From Hymenobacter sp. BT559 (GTDB lineage: Bacteria; Bacteroidota; Bacteroidia; Cytophagales; Hymenobacteraceae): DNA of 64,000 bases. The translations under genes and the position numbers were made by a program. Location: contig NZ_JAGETY010000001.1 of the NCBI RefSeq assembly GCF_017571525.1, forward strand, positions 124,001 to 188,000. Direction: 5' to 3'. Under the pieces are notes generated by a model. That model made no database searches. It was not told the origin of the DNA and worked only from the letters and a program-made list of their open reading frames with translations. Numbering within the stretch: the stretch's first letter is position 1; each line of letters begins with the position of its first letter. Shown piece by piece: positions 43,254 to 51,126 of the stretch.

Positions 43254-43784
43254 ATGACTGCCTCCACCTTTGGGTTGCGGCTGGGTGTCGTGCTGGTGCT
43301 GGCGGGCCTAGTAGCGGCCTGCCACGGCCGCCACGCCGACGCCCCGGCCACCACCAGCCGCCTTTACTCCACTATGCTTAATGGCTTGCTCAAAGAGTCG
43401 GTGCCCTTCGTGAGTGTGGCGCAGCTTCGGCAGCAGCCGGGCCAGGTGCTGCTCGATGCCCGCGAGCCCCACGAGTTTGCCGTCAGCCACCTGCGCGGCG
43501 CGCGCCTGGTAGGCTACGACACGTTCTCCTTGGCCGAAGTGCAGGACATACCCAAAAATACGCCTATTGTGGTGTATTGCTCAGTGGGTTTGCGCAGCGA
43601 AAAAATAGGGGCGCGGCTTCAGCAGGCCGGCTTCACTAATGTGCGCAACCTCTATGGCGGCATTTTCGAGTGGGTCAATGAGGGCCAGCCGATAGAGGGG
43701 GCTAGCGGCCAGCCCACCGACCAGGTTCACGCCTACTCGCCCACCTGGGGCATCTGGCTGCAGCGGGGGCAGAAGGTGTACTAG
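43254..43784 (+). CDS. Rhodanese-domain lipoprotein
   Basis: This 176-residue protein has a lipobox signal (GVVLVLAGLVAACHGR type) and is therefore periplasmic and membrane-anchored. The single rhodanese domain shows LLDAREPHEFAVSHLRGARLV and the active loop VVYCSVGLRSEKIG with catalytic Cys. Rhodaneses transfer sulfane sulfur, and related folds act as arsenate reductases (ACR2/Cdc25 type, loop HCx5R). Here the loop is CSVGLR (Cys-x4-Arg), the rhodanese spacing, so a sulfurtransferase is more likely. It follows the GT2 gene by 36 bp. Confidence 0.88.
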   Translation: MTASTFGLRLGVVLVLAGLVAACHGRHADAPATTSRLYSTMLNGLLKESVPFVSVAQLRQQPGQVLLDAREPHEFAVSHLRGARLVGYDTFSLAEVQDIPKNTPIVVYCSVGLRSEKIGARLQQAGFTNVRNLYGGIFEWVNEGQPIEGASGQPTDQVHAYSPTWGIWLQRGQKVY

Positions 43785-43931
43785 CTTTAAACCGACGGCC
43801 CTGTGCAGCTTACTCGCTTTTAGCCGAGCTGGGCAAACCGGCGGCCATTGAAGCGTCGTAGCTGCCCTAGCTGTGCGCCCTTCTTTTTGAGAGGCTAAGT
43901 GACTTTCCTACCCACCTCAAACTCCTTTTTC

Positions 43932-45044
43932 ATGCTTGTACTGCTATTCCTGGCCGTCATCCTGCTCACGTATTCCAATGGAGCCAACGACAATTTCAAG
44001 GGCGTAGCGACGCTGTGGGGCAGCGGCACCCTAGCGTACAAGCCGGCGCTGTGGCTAGCCACAGTTGCCACATTTGCCGGCTCCGTGTGCTCGTATTTCT
44101 TTGCCACCGAGCTGGTTAAGAATTTCTCGGGCAAAGGCTTAGTGCCCGACGACATTATTCATTCGCTGGCCTTTGTGCTGGCGGTGGCCCTAGCGGCGGG
44201 CATTACCGTGCTGCTGGCTACCAAGCTCGGCTTTCCTATTTCAACCACCCACGGCCTGGTGGGCGCCCTGATTGGGGCGGGACTGGTAGCGGTGGGCGGG
44301 GCCGTCAACTTCGCTAAACTCGGCACGACCTTTTTCCTGCCCTTGCTGCTAGGGCCCGTGCTGGCCCTAGGCCTGAGCACGGCGCTGTACGTGCTGTTCC
44401 GGCGCGGGCGCCAGGTGGCGGGCATCACGGAGGCCTCGTGCGTGTGCGTCGGCCAAGAGTGGGTGCCGGTGGCCACGCAACCAACGGCTGCGTTCACGGC
44501 GCTGCCTACGCTGCAAGCTGGCGCAGGCACCCTAGCCGAGTGCCAGAGTCGCTACCAGGGTCGCTTTCTAGGTCTGAGCTTTCAGCCGCTCATCAACAAC
44601 CTGCACTACGTGAGCGCGGCGGCCGTCAGCTTTGCCCGTAGCCTCAACGACACGCCCAAGCTGGCTGGCCTGCTGCTGGTCTGCCATTTTTTCAAGATGC
44701 CCGTCAACGTCTTGCTGCTGGCCGTGGCGATGGCCATTGGCGGCCTGCTCAATAGCCGCCGGGTAGCCGACACGATGAGCAAAAAGATTTCCAAGCTCAA
44801 TCACGGTCAGGGCTTTACGGCCAATCTCGTGACGAGCCTGCTGGTTATTGTGGCCAGTAAGTTTGGCCTGCCGGTTTCAACTACCCACGTCTCGGTGGGC
44901 AGCATCTACGGCATCGGGCTGGTCAATAAAACGTCCAATTCCCGCGAGATTGCTAAAATTGGGCTTTCGTGGCTGCTTACCCTGCCGGTAGCGGCGGTAC
45001 TCAGCGCCATCTTCTACGCAGGCATTCGCGCAACCGGCCACTAG
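43932..45044 (+). CDS. PiT family inorganic phosphate (arsenate?) transporter
   Basis: The protein has about 370 residues and ten to twelve helices, with both PiT signature repeats: TYSNGANDNFKGVATLWGSG near the N-terminus and LPVSTTHVSVGSIYGIGLV near the C-terminus, plus FPISTTHGLVGALIGAGLV. PiT carriers import metal-phosphate with protons or sodium and commonly also take arsenate. A long hydrophilic loop with CVCVGQEW in mid-protein is unusual. An in-frame GTG at 43899, preceded by AGAGG, is an alternative start. The location inside an arsenosugar region suggests arsenate/phosphate uptake or phosphate supply. Confidence 0.9.
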   Translation: MLVLLFLAVILLTYSNGANDNFKGVATLWGSGTLAYKPALWLATVATFAGSVCSYFFATELVKNFSGKGLVPDDIIHSLAFVLAVALAAGITVLLATKLGFPISTTHGLVGALIGAGLVAVGGAVNFAKLGTTFFLPLLLGPVLALGLSTALYVLFRRGRQVAGITEASCVCVGQEWVPVATQPTAAFTALPTLQAGAGTLAECQSRYQGRFLGLSFQPLINNLHYVSAAAVSFARSLNDTPKLAGLLLVCHFFKMPVNVLLLAVAMAIGGLLNSRRVADTMSKKISKLNHGQGFTANLVTSLLVIVASKFGLPVSTTHVSVGSIYGIGLVNKTSNSREIAKIGLSWLLTLPVAAVLSAIFYAGIRATGH

Positions 45045-45172
45045 GCCCCTTTTTCAATCGTCAAACCACGGCAGCGCACCTAACGACCAGCCGCGTTTCG
45101 TATTTTGCGTGCCGTATCAATCGAGCGTGACTGTACTTCAATGCAAAGTTACGCAATGAATAATCGGTTTAT

Positions 45173-45202
45173 TGTTACCAAATTATTGATTTAATGTTAC
45201 CA
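45173..45202 (+). promoter_or_regulatory. TGTTACCA direct repeats at the porin gene start
   Basis: TGTTACCA occurs at 45173-45180 and 45195-45202, 22 bp apart, in an AT-rich stretch unlike its surroundings. The second copy overlaps the ATG at 45194. The two-turn spacing fits an operator for a dimeric regulator (inference). Confidence 0.4.
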
Positions 45203-46573
45203 TTTTCAGCCCGATACCTCCGGGCACCCTCTTGCCGCTTATCTACTGTTCTGGGGCTAGGGGTGCTCCTACTCGCCGCCCGCCCAGTAGCCGCGCAGAT
45301 TACGCCGCCGGCTGATTTTCCGCTCAAAGACGGCCTGAAAACCTACCTCTCCAAGGACAGCACTACGTTTCTGCGGCTCAACTTTGTGGCCCAAACCTGG
45401 GTGCGCCTCAACGAAAACAACCCCGGCAGCACCGTCAATGGCGAGCTAGCCAGCAGCACCGGCGATGTAGGCCTGCGGCGCGTGCGCCTCGTGCTGAGCG
45501 GGCAGCTTACCAAGCGGGTGTTTGTGTACGTCCAGTTTGGCCAAAACAGCTTCTCATACCTGTCGCCCCGCAAAACCGGGTCATTTTTCCACGATGTCAC
45601 GGGTGAGTATGCGATAGTTAAAAGGGCCCTGAGCCTGGGCGTGGGCCTCAACGGCTGGAACGGCCCCGGCCGCTACTCCAACTCGGCTGCCTCGTCGATT
45701 CTGGGGCTCGACCCGCCGGTATTTCAGGAAGCTACCAACGACGTGAACGACCAGTTGCTGCGCCAGCTAGGGGTGTATGCCAAGGGCAAGCTCGGCAAGC
45801 TCGACTACCGGATGGCCATCGGCAAACCCTTTGTGACGCAAACGGCGACGGCCACTCCTGACCCGCTCTCGCACAACTCGACTTACACCGTGGGCAACCC
45901 ACGCGCGCAGTACCACGGCTACTTCATGTACCAGTTTCTCGACCAGGAGAGCAACGCCGGGGCGGGCACCGTCGGCTCGTATGTGGGCCGCAAGCGCGTC
46001 TTTAACATCGGGGCCGGCATGCTCTACGAGCCGCAGGGCGTGTGGCACACCACCCTGGCCGGCGATACCGTGCGCCAGGCGCTCCAGCTGTTTGGCGTCG
46101 ATGTGTTTTACGATGCGCCACTCAACCCCGCCAAGGGCACCGCTCTGACGGCCTACGGCGGCTTTTTTCACTACGATTTTGGCCCCGGCTACCTGCGCAA
46201 CAATGGCGTGATGAACCCCGCCAACGGTGTGCGGCCCGGCCAGGGCTCGTTCAACGGCCCCGGCAACAGCTACCCCTTGCTAGGCACCGGCAACATTGTA
46301 TACGCCCAGGCGGGCTACCTGCTCAAGCGCAACCTGCTGGGTGAGCACGGCACCTTGCAGCCCTATGCCTCGACGCAGGTGGCGCGCTACGACCGCCTGG
46401 CCGACCCGCTGGTGGTGGCCAATTTCGGCATCAACTGGCTTATTGTGGGCAATAGCAGCAAGGTCACGGCCAACTACCAGAGCCGCCCCATCTACACCGC
46501 CCAGCCCAACGGCGACCTCGCCGCCACCGGCCGGCGCGGCGAGTACGTGCTGCAATACCAGGTGGCCTTTTAA
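45194..46573 (+). CDS. Outer membrane porin
   Basis: This 459-residue protein has a signal peptide (STVLGLGVLLLAARPVAAQ), then a barrel sequence of alternating strands. Marker stretches are FLRLNFVAQTWVRLNENNP, VGLRRVRLVLSGQLTKRVFVYVQFGQNSF and a C-terminal RRGEYVLQYQVAF ending in Phe, the usual outer-membrane insertion signal. The pattern fits the phosphate-selective-porin (OprO/P-like) group found in Bacteroidota. It follows the PiT gene by 149 bp with an AT-rich, repeat-bearing leader, so it may have its own promoter. It is the likely outer membrane entry point for the anion handled by PiT (inference). Confidence 0.85.
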   Translation: MLPFSARYLRAPSCRLSTVLGLGVLLLAARPVAAQITPPADFPLKDGLKTYLSKDSTTFLRLNFVAQTWVRLNENNPGSTVNGELASSTGDVGLRRVRLVLSGQLTKRVFVYVQFGQNSFSYLSPRKTGSFFHDVTGEYAIVKRALSLGVGLNGWNGPGRYSNSAASSILGLDPPVFQEATNDVNDQLLRQLGVYAKGKLGKLDYRMAIGKPFVTQTATATPDPLSHNSTYTVGNPRAQYHGYFMYQFLDQESNAGAGTVGSYVGRKRVFNIGAGMLYEPQGVWHTTLAGDTVRQALQLFGVDVFYDAPLNPAKGTALTAYGGFFHYDFGPGYLRNNGVMNPANGVRPGQGSFNGPGNSYPLLGTGNIVYAQAGYLLKRNLLGEHGTLQPYASTQVARYDRLADPLVVANFGINWLIVGNSSKVTANYQSRPIYTAQPNGDLAATGRRGEYVLQYQVAF

Positions 46574-46581
46574 GCACCCGC

Positions 46582-47196
46582 TTACTTCTCCAAGCGGATG
46601 ATGAAGTTCTTGAGCGGGTTCTTCTTGATGATGGTCACCAACTGGCCATCAGCGTATTGATACTCGTCCTCGCGGCCGTCGCGCACGGCGTGCCAGATGC
46701 CTGGCTTCGCGCGGCTTAAGGCGAAGTAGTCGCCGAAATATTCAGCAAAGGCTCGCGCCTGCCCGGCCGGTGGCTCACCGAAAAACATGTTGGTTACCGC
46801 ATAGCGGATGGGCTGCGTTTCAGTAGCCTTGTAGTGGTACTTGTATTGGTCGGCCACGATGTCGTAGTGGTCGCCCTTCCACTCGGCCCGCGAGGCAAAA
46901 TCGCCCTGATTGGTGTGCGCTTCCACGGTCGAGAGCAATAGCTGCCCGTTGCGGAAGTGGTTGGTTACCTGGTAGTAAATCTTGAGGTGGTAGAATAGAA
47001 AATTCACTTTCACGTCGCTCACCAGCGAGTACGTCACATCGGGCCCCACCGGGGCTTGGCGCGTGGCCGTCATCGTGCCCACCCGGATGCCCGCCACCTC
47101 AATGCCATAGCGCCGCACCTCCGCCGCCGGCTTGGCAGCTTGCGCCGACGCCGCTAGGGGTAGTACGCTGAAGAAAAGTAAGACAAGTGACTTCAT
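46582..47196 (-). CDS. DUF6134 family secreted protein
   Basis: This 204-residue protein has a signal peptide (SLVLLFFSVLPLAASAQAA). The rest matches the DUF6134 pattern of a lipocalin-like barrel: YGIEVAGIRVGTMTATR, the central KIYYQVTNHFRNGQLLLSTVEAHTN and a C-terminal LVTIIKKNPLKNFIIRLEK. I start at ATG 47196; the longer in-frame start begins in the upstream hairpin repeat. It stands downstream of arsM on the same strand, separated by the repeat. No activity is known; a periplasmic binding role is possible. Confidence 0.8.
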   Translation of the reverse strand: MKSLVLLFFSVLPLAASAQAAKPAAEVRRYGIEVAGIRVGTMTATRQAPVGPDVTYSLVSDVKVNFLFYHLKIYYQVTNHFRNGQLLLSTVEAHTNQGDFASRAEWKGDHYDIVADQYKYHYKATETQPIRYAVTNMFFGEPPAGQARAFAEYFGDYFALSRAKPGIWHAVRDGREDEYQYADGQLVTIIKKNPLKNFIIRLEK

Positions 47197-47228
47197 GAGG
47201 TTGACCAGCGTGTAAAACAGAAACAGCA

Positions 47229-47312
47229 CGTCATGCTGAGCTTGCCGAAGCATCTCTACCGCACCGCTAGGGTGTCGTTCGGTAGAGATGCTTCGGCAAG
47301 CTCAGCATGACG
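47229..47312. repeat. REP-like hairpin, copy A (GTCATGCTGAGCTTG type)
   Basis: Perfect 33-bp arms at 47229-47261 and 47280-47312 flank an 18-base loop that contains CACCGCTAGGGTG. It lies between arsM and the DUF6134 gene. Related copies are at 59395-59487 and 63751-63831. Confidence 0.88.
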
Positions 47313-47339
47313 GTCTGTTTTATTCATTCAGCAAGCAGC

Positions 47340-48308
47340 CTAGCAGCAGCCGCCGCCGTCGTAGTGGTAAGTCGAGGGCGAGATGAAGATGTCGTCGCGG
47401 CCCAGGTTAGCCAGGTTGCCAGCGGTTTTATCGCACACGGCTAGGGGCTGATTTTGCATCAGGACGTGGCCTTTGTGGTCGTCGAAGTACTCTTCACCGC
47501 CGTAGTAAATGGCGGTGCGACCCGTGAAAATGCAGGGGCCATCGGCCGGCATGGGGTCTTTGATGGCGCACACTTCTACGCTCTCAATGAATATCACCTC
47601 ATCGGTAGCGTAGTGCTGGGGCGAGAGCACGCGGTAGGCGCGCTTGGCCCGCACCTCAATGGTGCCAAAGCCCACTTCAGCAATCATGTCGAGGTACTGC
47701 TGCAGGGGCAGCGAGCCCGTGAGGCAGAGGGCGCGCAGGCGCTCGTCGGCGCGCAACTCGTCGCTCATGGGCTGCTCGCAAGTAGGGTCCGACATCACGA
47801 GGCGGCCGTGGGGCTTGAGCACGCGGTAAGTTTCCTGCAGGGCGCGCTTGAGGTCGTCGAGCTTGAAGATGTTGAAAAGGCAGTTTTGGGCGGCCACGTC
47901 CACGCTTTCGTCCGCTACGGGCAGGTGCAAGGCGTCGCCAGCGCGCAGGTCGATGAATTCGCTTTTAAACCAGTCGTTCTGCTCTTCGGCCGTTTGCATG
48001 TTTTCGCGCGAAGCGTCGAGCATTTCGCTCACCACATCGACGCCGATTACGGCGCCCGGCCGGCGGCTGAAGTAAGCAAACTGCAGCAGCTCCATGCCGC
48101 CGCCCACGCCCACATAGAGCACAGTGGGCGAGTTGGTGAGGTCGCGCGGGTTCACGGTGCTGCCGCACCCGTAGTTCATGCTCAGCATGCGCTGCGGAAT
48201 GCTTAGGCCGGGCAGCTGCCACACGGGGTTGGTGGTGCAGCAGAGGCCCACCTGGGGCTCCTGGGCCGCCTGGCGGTACACGTCGGCGGTGGTTTCGAGG
48301 TAACTCAT
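47340..48308 (-). CDS. arsM: Arsenosugar biosynthesis arsenite methyltransferase ArsM
   Basis: This 322-residue SAM-dependent methyltransferase has motif I VLYVGVGGGMELLQF, an acidic motif GVDVVSEM, and LKPHGRLVMSDPTCEQPMSDE. The thiols include Cys23/Cys24 (GLCCTTNP), Cys48 (NYGCGS), a Cys in the DPTCEQ block and a terminal GGGCC, as in the arsenosugar-type ArsM family, which methylates trivalent arsenic to dimethylarsenic, the substrate of ArsS. It follows the DUF547 gene by 46 bp and is in turn followed by a REP hairpin and the DUF6134 gene. ArsS is 5 kb away on the opposite strand. Confidence 0.93.
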   Translation of the reverse strand: MSYLETTADVYRQAAQEPQVGLCCTTNPVWQLPGLSIPQRMLSMNYGCGSTVNPRDLTNSPTVLYVGVGGGMELLQFAYFSRRPGAVIGVDVVSEMLDASRENMQTAEEQNDWFKSEFIDLRAGDALHLPVADESVDVAAQNCLFNIFKLDDLKRALQETYRVLKPHGRLVMSDPTCEQPMSDELRADERLRALCLTGSLPLQQYLDMIAEVGFGTIEVRAKRAYRVLSPQHYATDEVIFIESVEVCAIKDPMPADGPCIFTGRTAIYYGGEEYFDDHKGHVLMQNQPLAVCDKTAGNLANLGRDDIFISPSTYHYDGGGCC

Positions 48309-48354
48309 GAAAAGGGGGATGGGAAAATAGCGAGTAAACGAAGCTAAGGCCCGC

Positions 48355-49167
48355 TTACTGCTTGTTCAGGTTCCAGTTGTAGTCCAGGTAAGTAATCTTG
48401 GTATTATCGTCGATTTTGACGTTGGAGTAGCGGTTTACCCACTTCACTACCGACTGGCTATTCTTCTGCCAATCGCCCTTGTACCAGTCAAAATACTTCG
48501 AAAGCTGGGCTTCCGACTTACCGATTTTGTTCTTGGCGGGGTTGTTCAAAAAATCGCGACCCTGGTCGTCCATCTGCTTTTCGAGCTGGGCGGCGGTGTA
48601 GGCTTCGTTGCGCAGGCGCGGGCAGGAAATGGACGCGCACACCAGCGTGAAGTGGATGCGCGGGTCGTCGTATTTCTTGCGCAAAATGCCGTGCTCGATA
48701 TTGTCGAGGCTCATTTGCTGGCCGCCAATGCTGAAAAACTTGGCCGCCCAGGGCGTGGTCACGAAGGGAATCTTGATTTTCGAGCCAATATCCTTGATGC
48801 TCTGCACCGGGTAGTGGTCGAGAATAAGGCGGATGGTGTAGGCGTTATAAGCGTTTATCCAGTAGGCCATCTGGTCGGCCTTGCTCCAATTGGCGGCCGG
48901 CGGGTTTTTGCTCAGCATGGCCAGATACTGATTGAAAGTTGCCTCATCGGCCTTAAAGCCTTGGTAGTCAACTAAACCCTGAGCAGTCACGTGCTTTTTA
49001 AGTAGCCTGTCGTAGGCGCTGTGGTCGACTAGGGCCCCGGTAGCCGCGATAGCAAGAGTAGGCGTCGGCACGGGGTTGAGGCCGGGCACCACCACGGCCA
49101 CCGCCGTGAGCGTGCCGACGGCCAGCACCAGCGCAGCGAGGGTGGAGGTTTTCATGAGCTTGTTCAT
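48355..49167 (-). CDS. DUF547 domain-containing exported protein
   Basis: This 270-residue protein has an N-terminal export helix (TLAALVLAVGTLTAVAVVVPG) followed by a DUF547 domain: LVDYQGFKADEATFNQYLAML, QMAYWINAYNAYTIRLILDHYP, the SLDNIEHGILR loop, and IHFTLVCASISCPRLRNEAYTA with a conserved Cys/Ser pair. DUF547 genes commonly lie beside arsM/arsS in bacterial arsenosugar loci, and the fold resembles papain-like/transglutaminase proteins. It is first in a minus-strand unit with arsM. The start could also be the internal ATG at 49155. Confidence 0.9.
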   Translation of the reverse strand: MNKLMKTSTLAALVLAVGTLTAVAVVVPGLNPVPTPTLAIAATGALVDHSAYDRLLKKHVTAQGLVDYQGFKADEATFNQYLAMLSKNPPAANWSKADQMAYWINAYNAYTIRLILDHYPVQSIKDIGSKIKIPFVTTPWAAKFFSIGGQQMSLDNIEHGILRKKYDDPRIHFTLVCASISCPRLRNEAYTAAQLEKQMDDQGRDFLNNPAKNKIGKSEAQLSKYFDWYKGDWQKNSQSVVKWVNRYSNVKIDDNTKITYLDYNWNLNKQ

Positions 49168-50359
49168 CAGGGGCTACATACGAGAAAGGTCGGCAGTAAA
49201 GATTGCCGGTCCGCAATCTCCTGGCTCCCAAAATTTCGTAGTCCTTAGAAATTCCCTTCCTGCCGTGCTCCTGACTACCGTACTGCTGGCCCTGGCCGGG
49301 CTGGCCCCCGCCGATACGGTGCACCCCAAGCGCCTGGCCCTGATTCCGGTGCCGCTGGTTTACTACACGCCCGAAACCCGGCTGGCGTACGGCGTGGCCG
49401 CCACGGCTACCGTGCATTTTCGGCGCGACGATGGCTTTGCCGCCGCCCGGCCTTCGCAGCTTACCCTAGCCCTGGCCTACACCCAAAACCACCAGCTGCT
49501 GCTGTACCTGCCCTTCCAGGTTTTTTACGACCACAATCGCTACTATGCCTATGGTGAGGCGGGCTACTACCGCTACAACTATTACTTCTACGGCGTGGGC
49601 CAGCACGAAGTGCCACGCGAGCTATACGGCGTCAATTTCCCCCGGGTGCGGGTGAATGTATTTAGGCGCATCGGGGCCGGCCTGGGCGCGGGCAAGCTCT
49701 ACGCCGGCCTGCGCTACCAGTACGAAGACTACCGGGTGAGCAGCGTCGAAGCGGGTGGCTTGCTGGCCAGCGGCACCATACCCGGCGGGCTGGGCAGCCG
49801 CCTCACGGGCGGCGGGCTAGGCCTATTTTATGACTCGCGCGATAATGTATTCTTTCCTAAAAAGGGCCTGGTAGCCGACCTAAGTGCATTTGTGCGCAAC
49901 CGGGCCGTCGGAGCGGGCATAGCGGGCGAAACGACACGTTTCGACCGCTACGTGGCCGACGTGTCGGAGTACCACGCGCTGGGCCAGCACGCGGTGCTGG
50001 CCGTCAATTACTTCGGCAGCTTTATTGTGGGTACCGCGCCGTTCAATGCCGTGTCGCTGCTAGGGGGCTCGCGGCGGCTGCGGGGCTACTACGAGGGCCG
50101 CTACCGCGACCAGAACGCCGCCCTGGTGCAGGCCGAGCTGCGCGTAGATGTGTACAAACGCCTGGGTGCGGTGGCCTTTGGCGGCGTGGGTGCCCTCGGC
50201 GATGAGCAGACGCTCCTGCGCCTGGGGCAGCCCAAAGGAGCTTACGGGGCGGGCCTGCGCTTCACGGCCAACCGCCGCGACCACCTCAACGTGCGGCTCG
50301 ACTACGGCCTGGGCCAGCAGTCGAGTGGCTTTTATCTCACCGTGGGCGAAGCTTTTTAA
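49154..50359 (+). CDS. BamA/TamA (Omp85) family outer membrane protein without POTRA domains
   Basis: This protein of about 401 residues consists almost wholly of an Omp85/D15-type barrel. It has a signal-like segment (LPAVLLTTVLLALAGLAP), LIPVPLVYYTPETRLAYGVAATATV, the GLGLFYDSRDNVFFPKKGL block (the barrel-top D15 motif), LLGGSRRLRGYYEGRYRD (the VRGY-like loop-6 motif, here LRGY) and a C-terminal strand ending AF. No POTRA repeats precede the barrel. The start is uncertain: ATG 49154 overlaps the divergent DUF547 gene, and the signal peptide suggests a later non-ATG start. It is probably a patatin-less surface transport barrel of unknown substrate. Confidence 0.75.
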   Translation: MSLFIRGYIRERSAVKIAGPQSPGSQNFVVLRNSLPAVLLTTVLLALAGLAPADTVHPKRLALIPVPLVYYTPETRLAYGVAATATVHFRRDDGFAAARPSQLTLALAYTQNHQLLLYLPFQVFYDHNRYYAYGEAGYYRYNYYFYGVGQHEVPRELYGVNFPRVRVNVFRRIGAGLGAGKLYAGLRYQYEDYRVSSVEAGGLLASGTIPGGLGSRLTGGGLGLFYDSRDNVFFPKKGLVADLSAFVRNRAVGAGIAGETTRFDRYVADVSEYHALGQHAVLAVNYFGSFIVGTAPFNAVSLLGGSRRLRGYYEGRYRDQNAALVQAELRVDVYKRLGAVAFGGVGALGDEQTLLRLGQPKGAYGAGLRFTANRRDHLNVRLDYGLGQQSSGFYLTVGEAF

Positions 50360-50423
50360 GCTCGCTAAACCTCGTCTTCACCAATTCATGCGGAAGTTGC
50401 GGTTCCGTAGCCGTTTTGCCTCT

Positions 50424-51113
50424 ATGCTCAGCGTTATTATTCCCACCTACAACGAAGCCGACAACATCGGCCGGCTGGTGGCCGACCTGCGCCGCTACGC
50501 CCCGCCGGGCTCCGTCGAAATCCTGGTGGTAGATGCCCACAGCCCCGATGGCACCGCTGCCGCCGCCCGCGCCGCCGGGGCCACGGTGCTCGACGCTCCC
50601 AAGCCCGGCCGCGCCGCCCAGCTCAACTACGGGGCTAGCCAGGCGCGCGGCGACATTTTCTATTTCGTGCACGCCGACGTCGGCATTCATCCCGGCTACG
50701 TGGCGACAATAGCGGCAGCCGTAGCCCAGGGCCACGCGGCGGGCTGCTACCGCTTTCGGTTCGACTCGCCGCATCCACTGCTGCGCATCAATAGCTACGG
50801 CACTCGCTTTAAAGGCATTATGAGCCGGGGTGGCGACCAGACGCTGTTTGTGACGCGGGCCCTGTTCGAGCAGCTAGGGGGCTTCAACGAGCAGTTTGTC
50901 ATCATGGAGGACTTCGAGATTATCCAGCGCATTCGGCGGGTGGCCAGCTTCTACATCGTGCCGCTCGATGTAGTGGTGTCGGCTCGCAAGTATGAAACCA
51001 ACAGCTGGCTGCGCGTGCAGCTCGCCAACCTGACGGCCTTCGCCATGTACTTTCTCAAGCTTCCGCCGCCCCGCATTGCCCGCACCTACAAGCTCCTGCT
51101 CAACTATCGCTAG
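50424..51113 (+). CDS. TIGR04283 family arsenosugar-type glycosyltransferase, copy 2
   Basis: This 229-residue GT2 starts on the fold (MLSVIIPTYNEADNIGRLVA). It has EILVVDAHSPDGT in place of the DGGS of copy 1, GRAAQLNYGASQARGDIFYFVHAD, SRGGDQTLFVTRALFEQLGGF and IMEDFEIIQRIRRV. The DAHSPDG variant of the metal/nucleotide loop is the clearest difference between the paralogues and may change the donor or acceptor. An in-frame ATG at 50388 is possible. It opens the plus-strand run of epimerase, SDR, AhpD-like gene, arsS and aquaporin, with 13 bp to the epimerase. Confidence 0.9.
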   Translation: MLSVIIPTYNEADNIGRLVADLRRYAPPGSVEILVVDAHSPDGTAAAARAAGATVLDAPKPGRAAQLNYGASQARGDIFYFVHADVGIHPGYVATIAAAVAQGHAAGCYRFRFDSPHPLLRINSYGTRFKGIMSRGGDQTLFVTRALFEQLGGFNEQFVIMEDFEIIQRIRRVASFYIVPLDVVVSARKYETNSWLRVQLANLTAFAMYFLKLPPPRIARTYKLLLNYR

Positions 51114-51126
51114 CCCGCCCTCACCC

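Noticed and set aside
43254..43784. Rhodanese-like protein as an ACR2/Cdc25-type arsenate reductase
   Set aside because: The active loop is CSVGLR (Cys-x4-Arg), the sulfurtransferase spacing, not Cys-x5-Arg, and the protein is exported.
49076..49153. Upstream in-frame extension of the Omp85-type barrel into the DUF547 gene
   Set aside because: It would be wholly antisense to the DUF547 signal peptide and adds no export signal.
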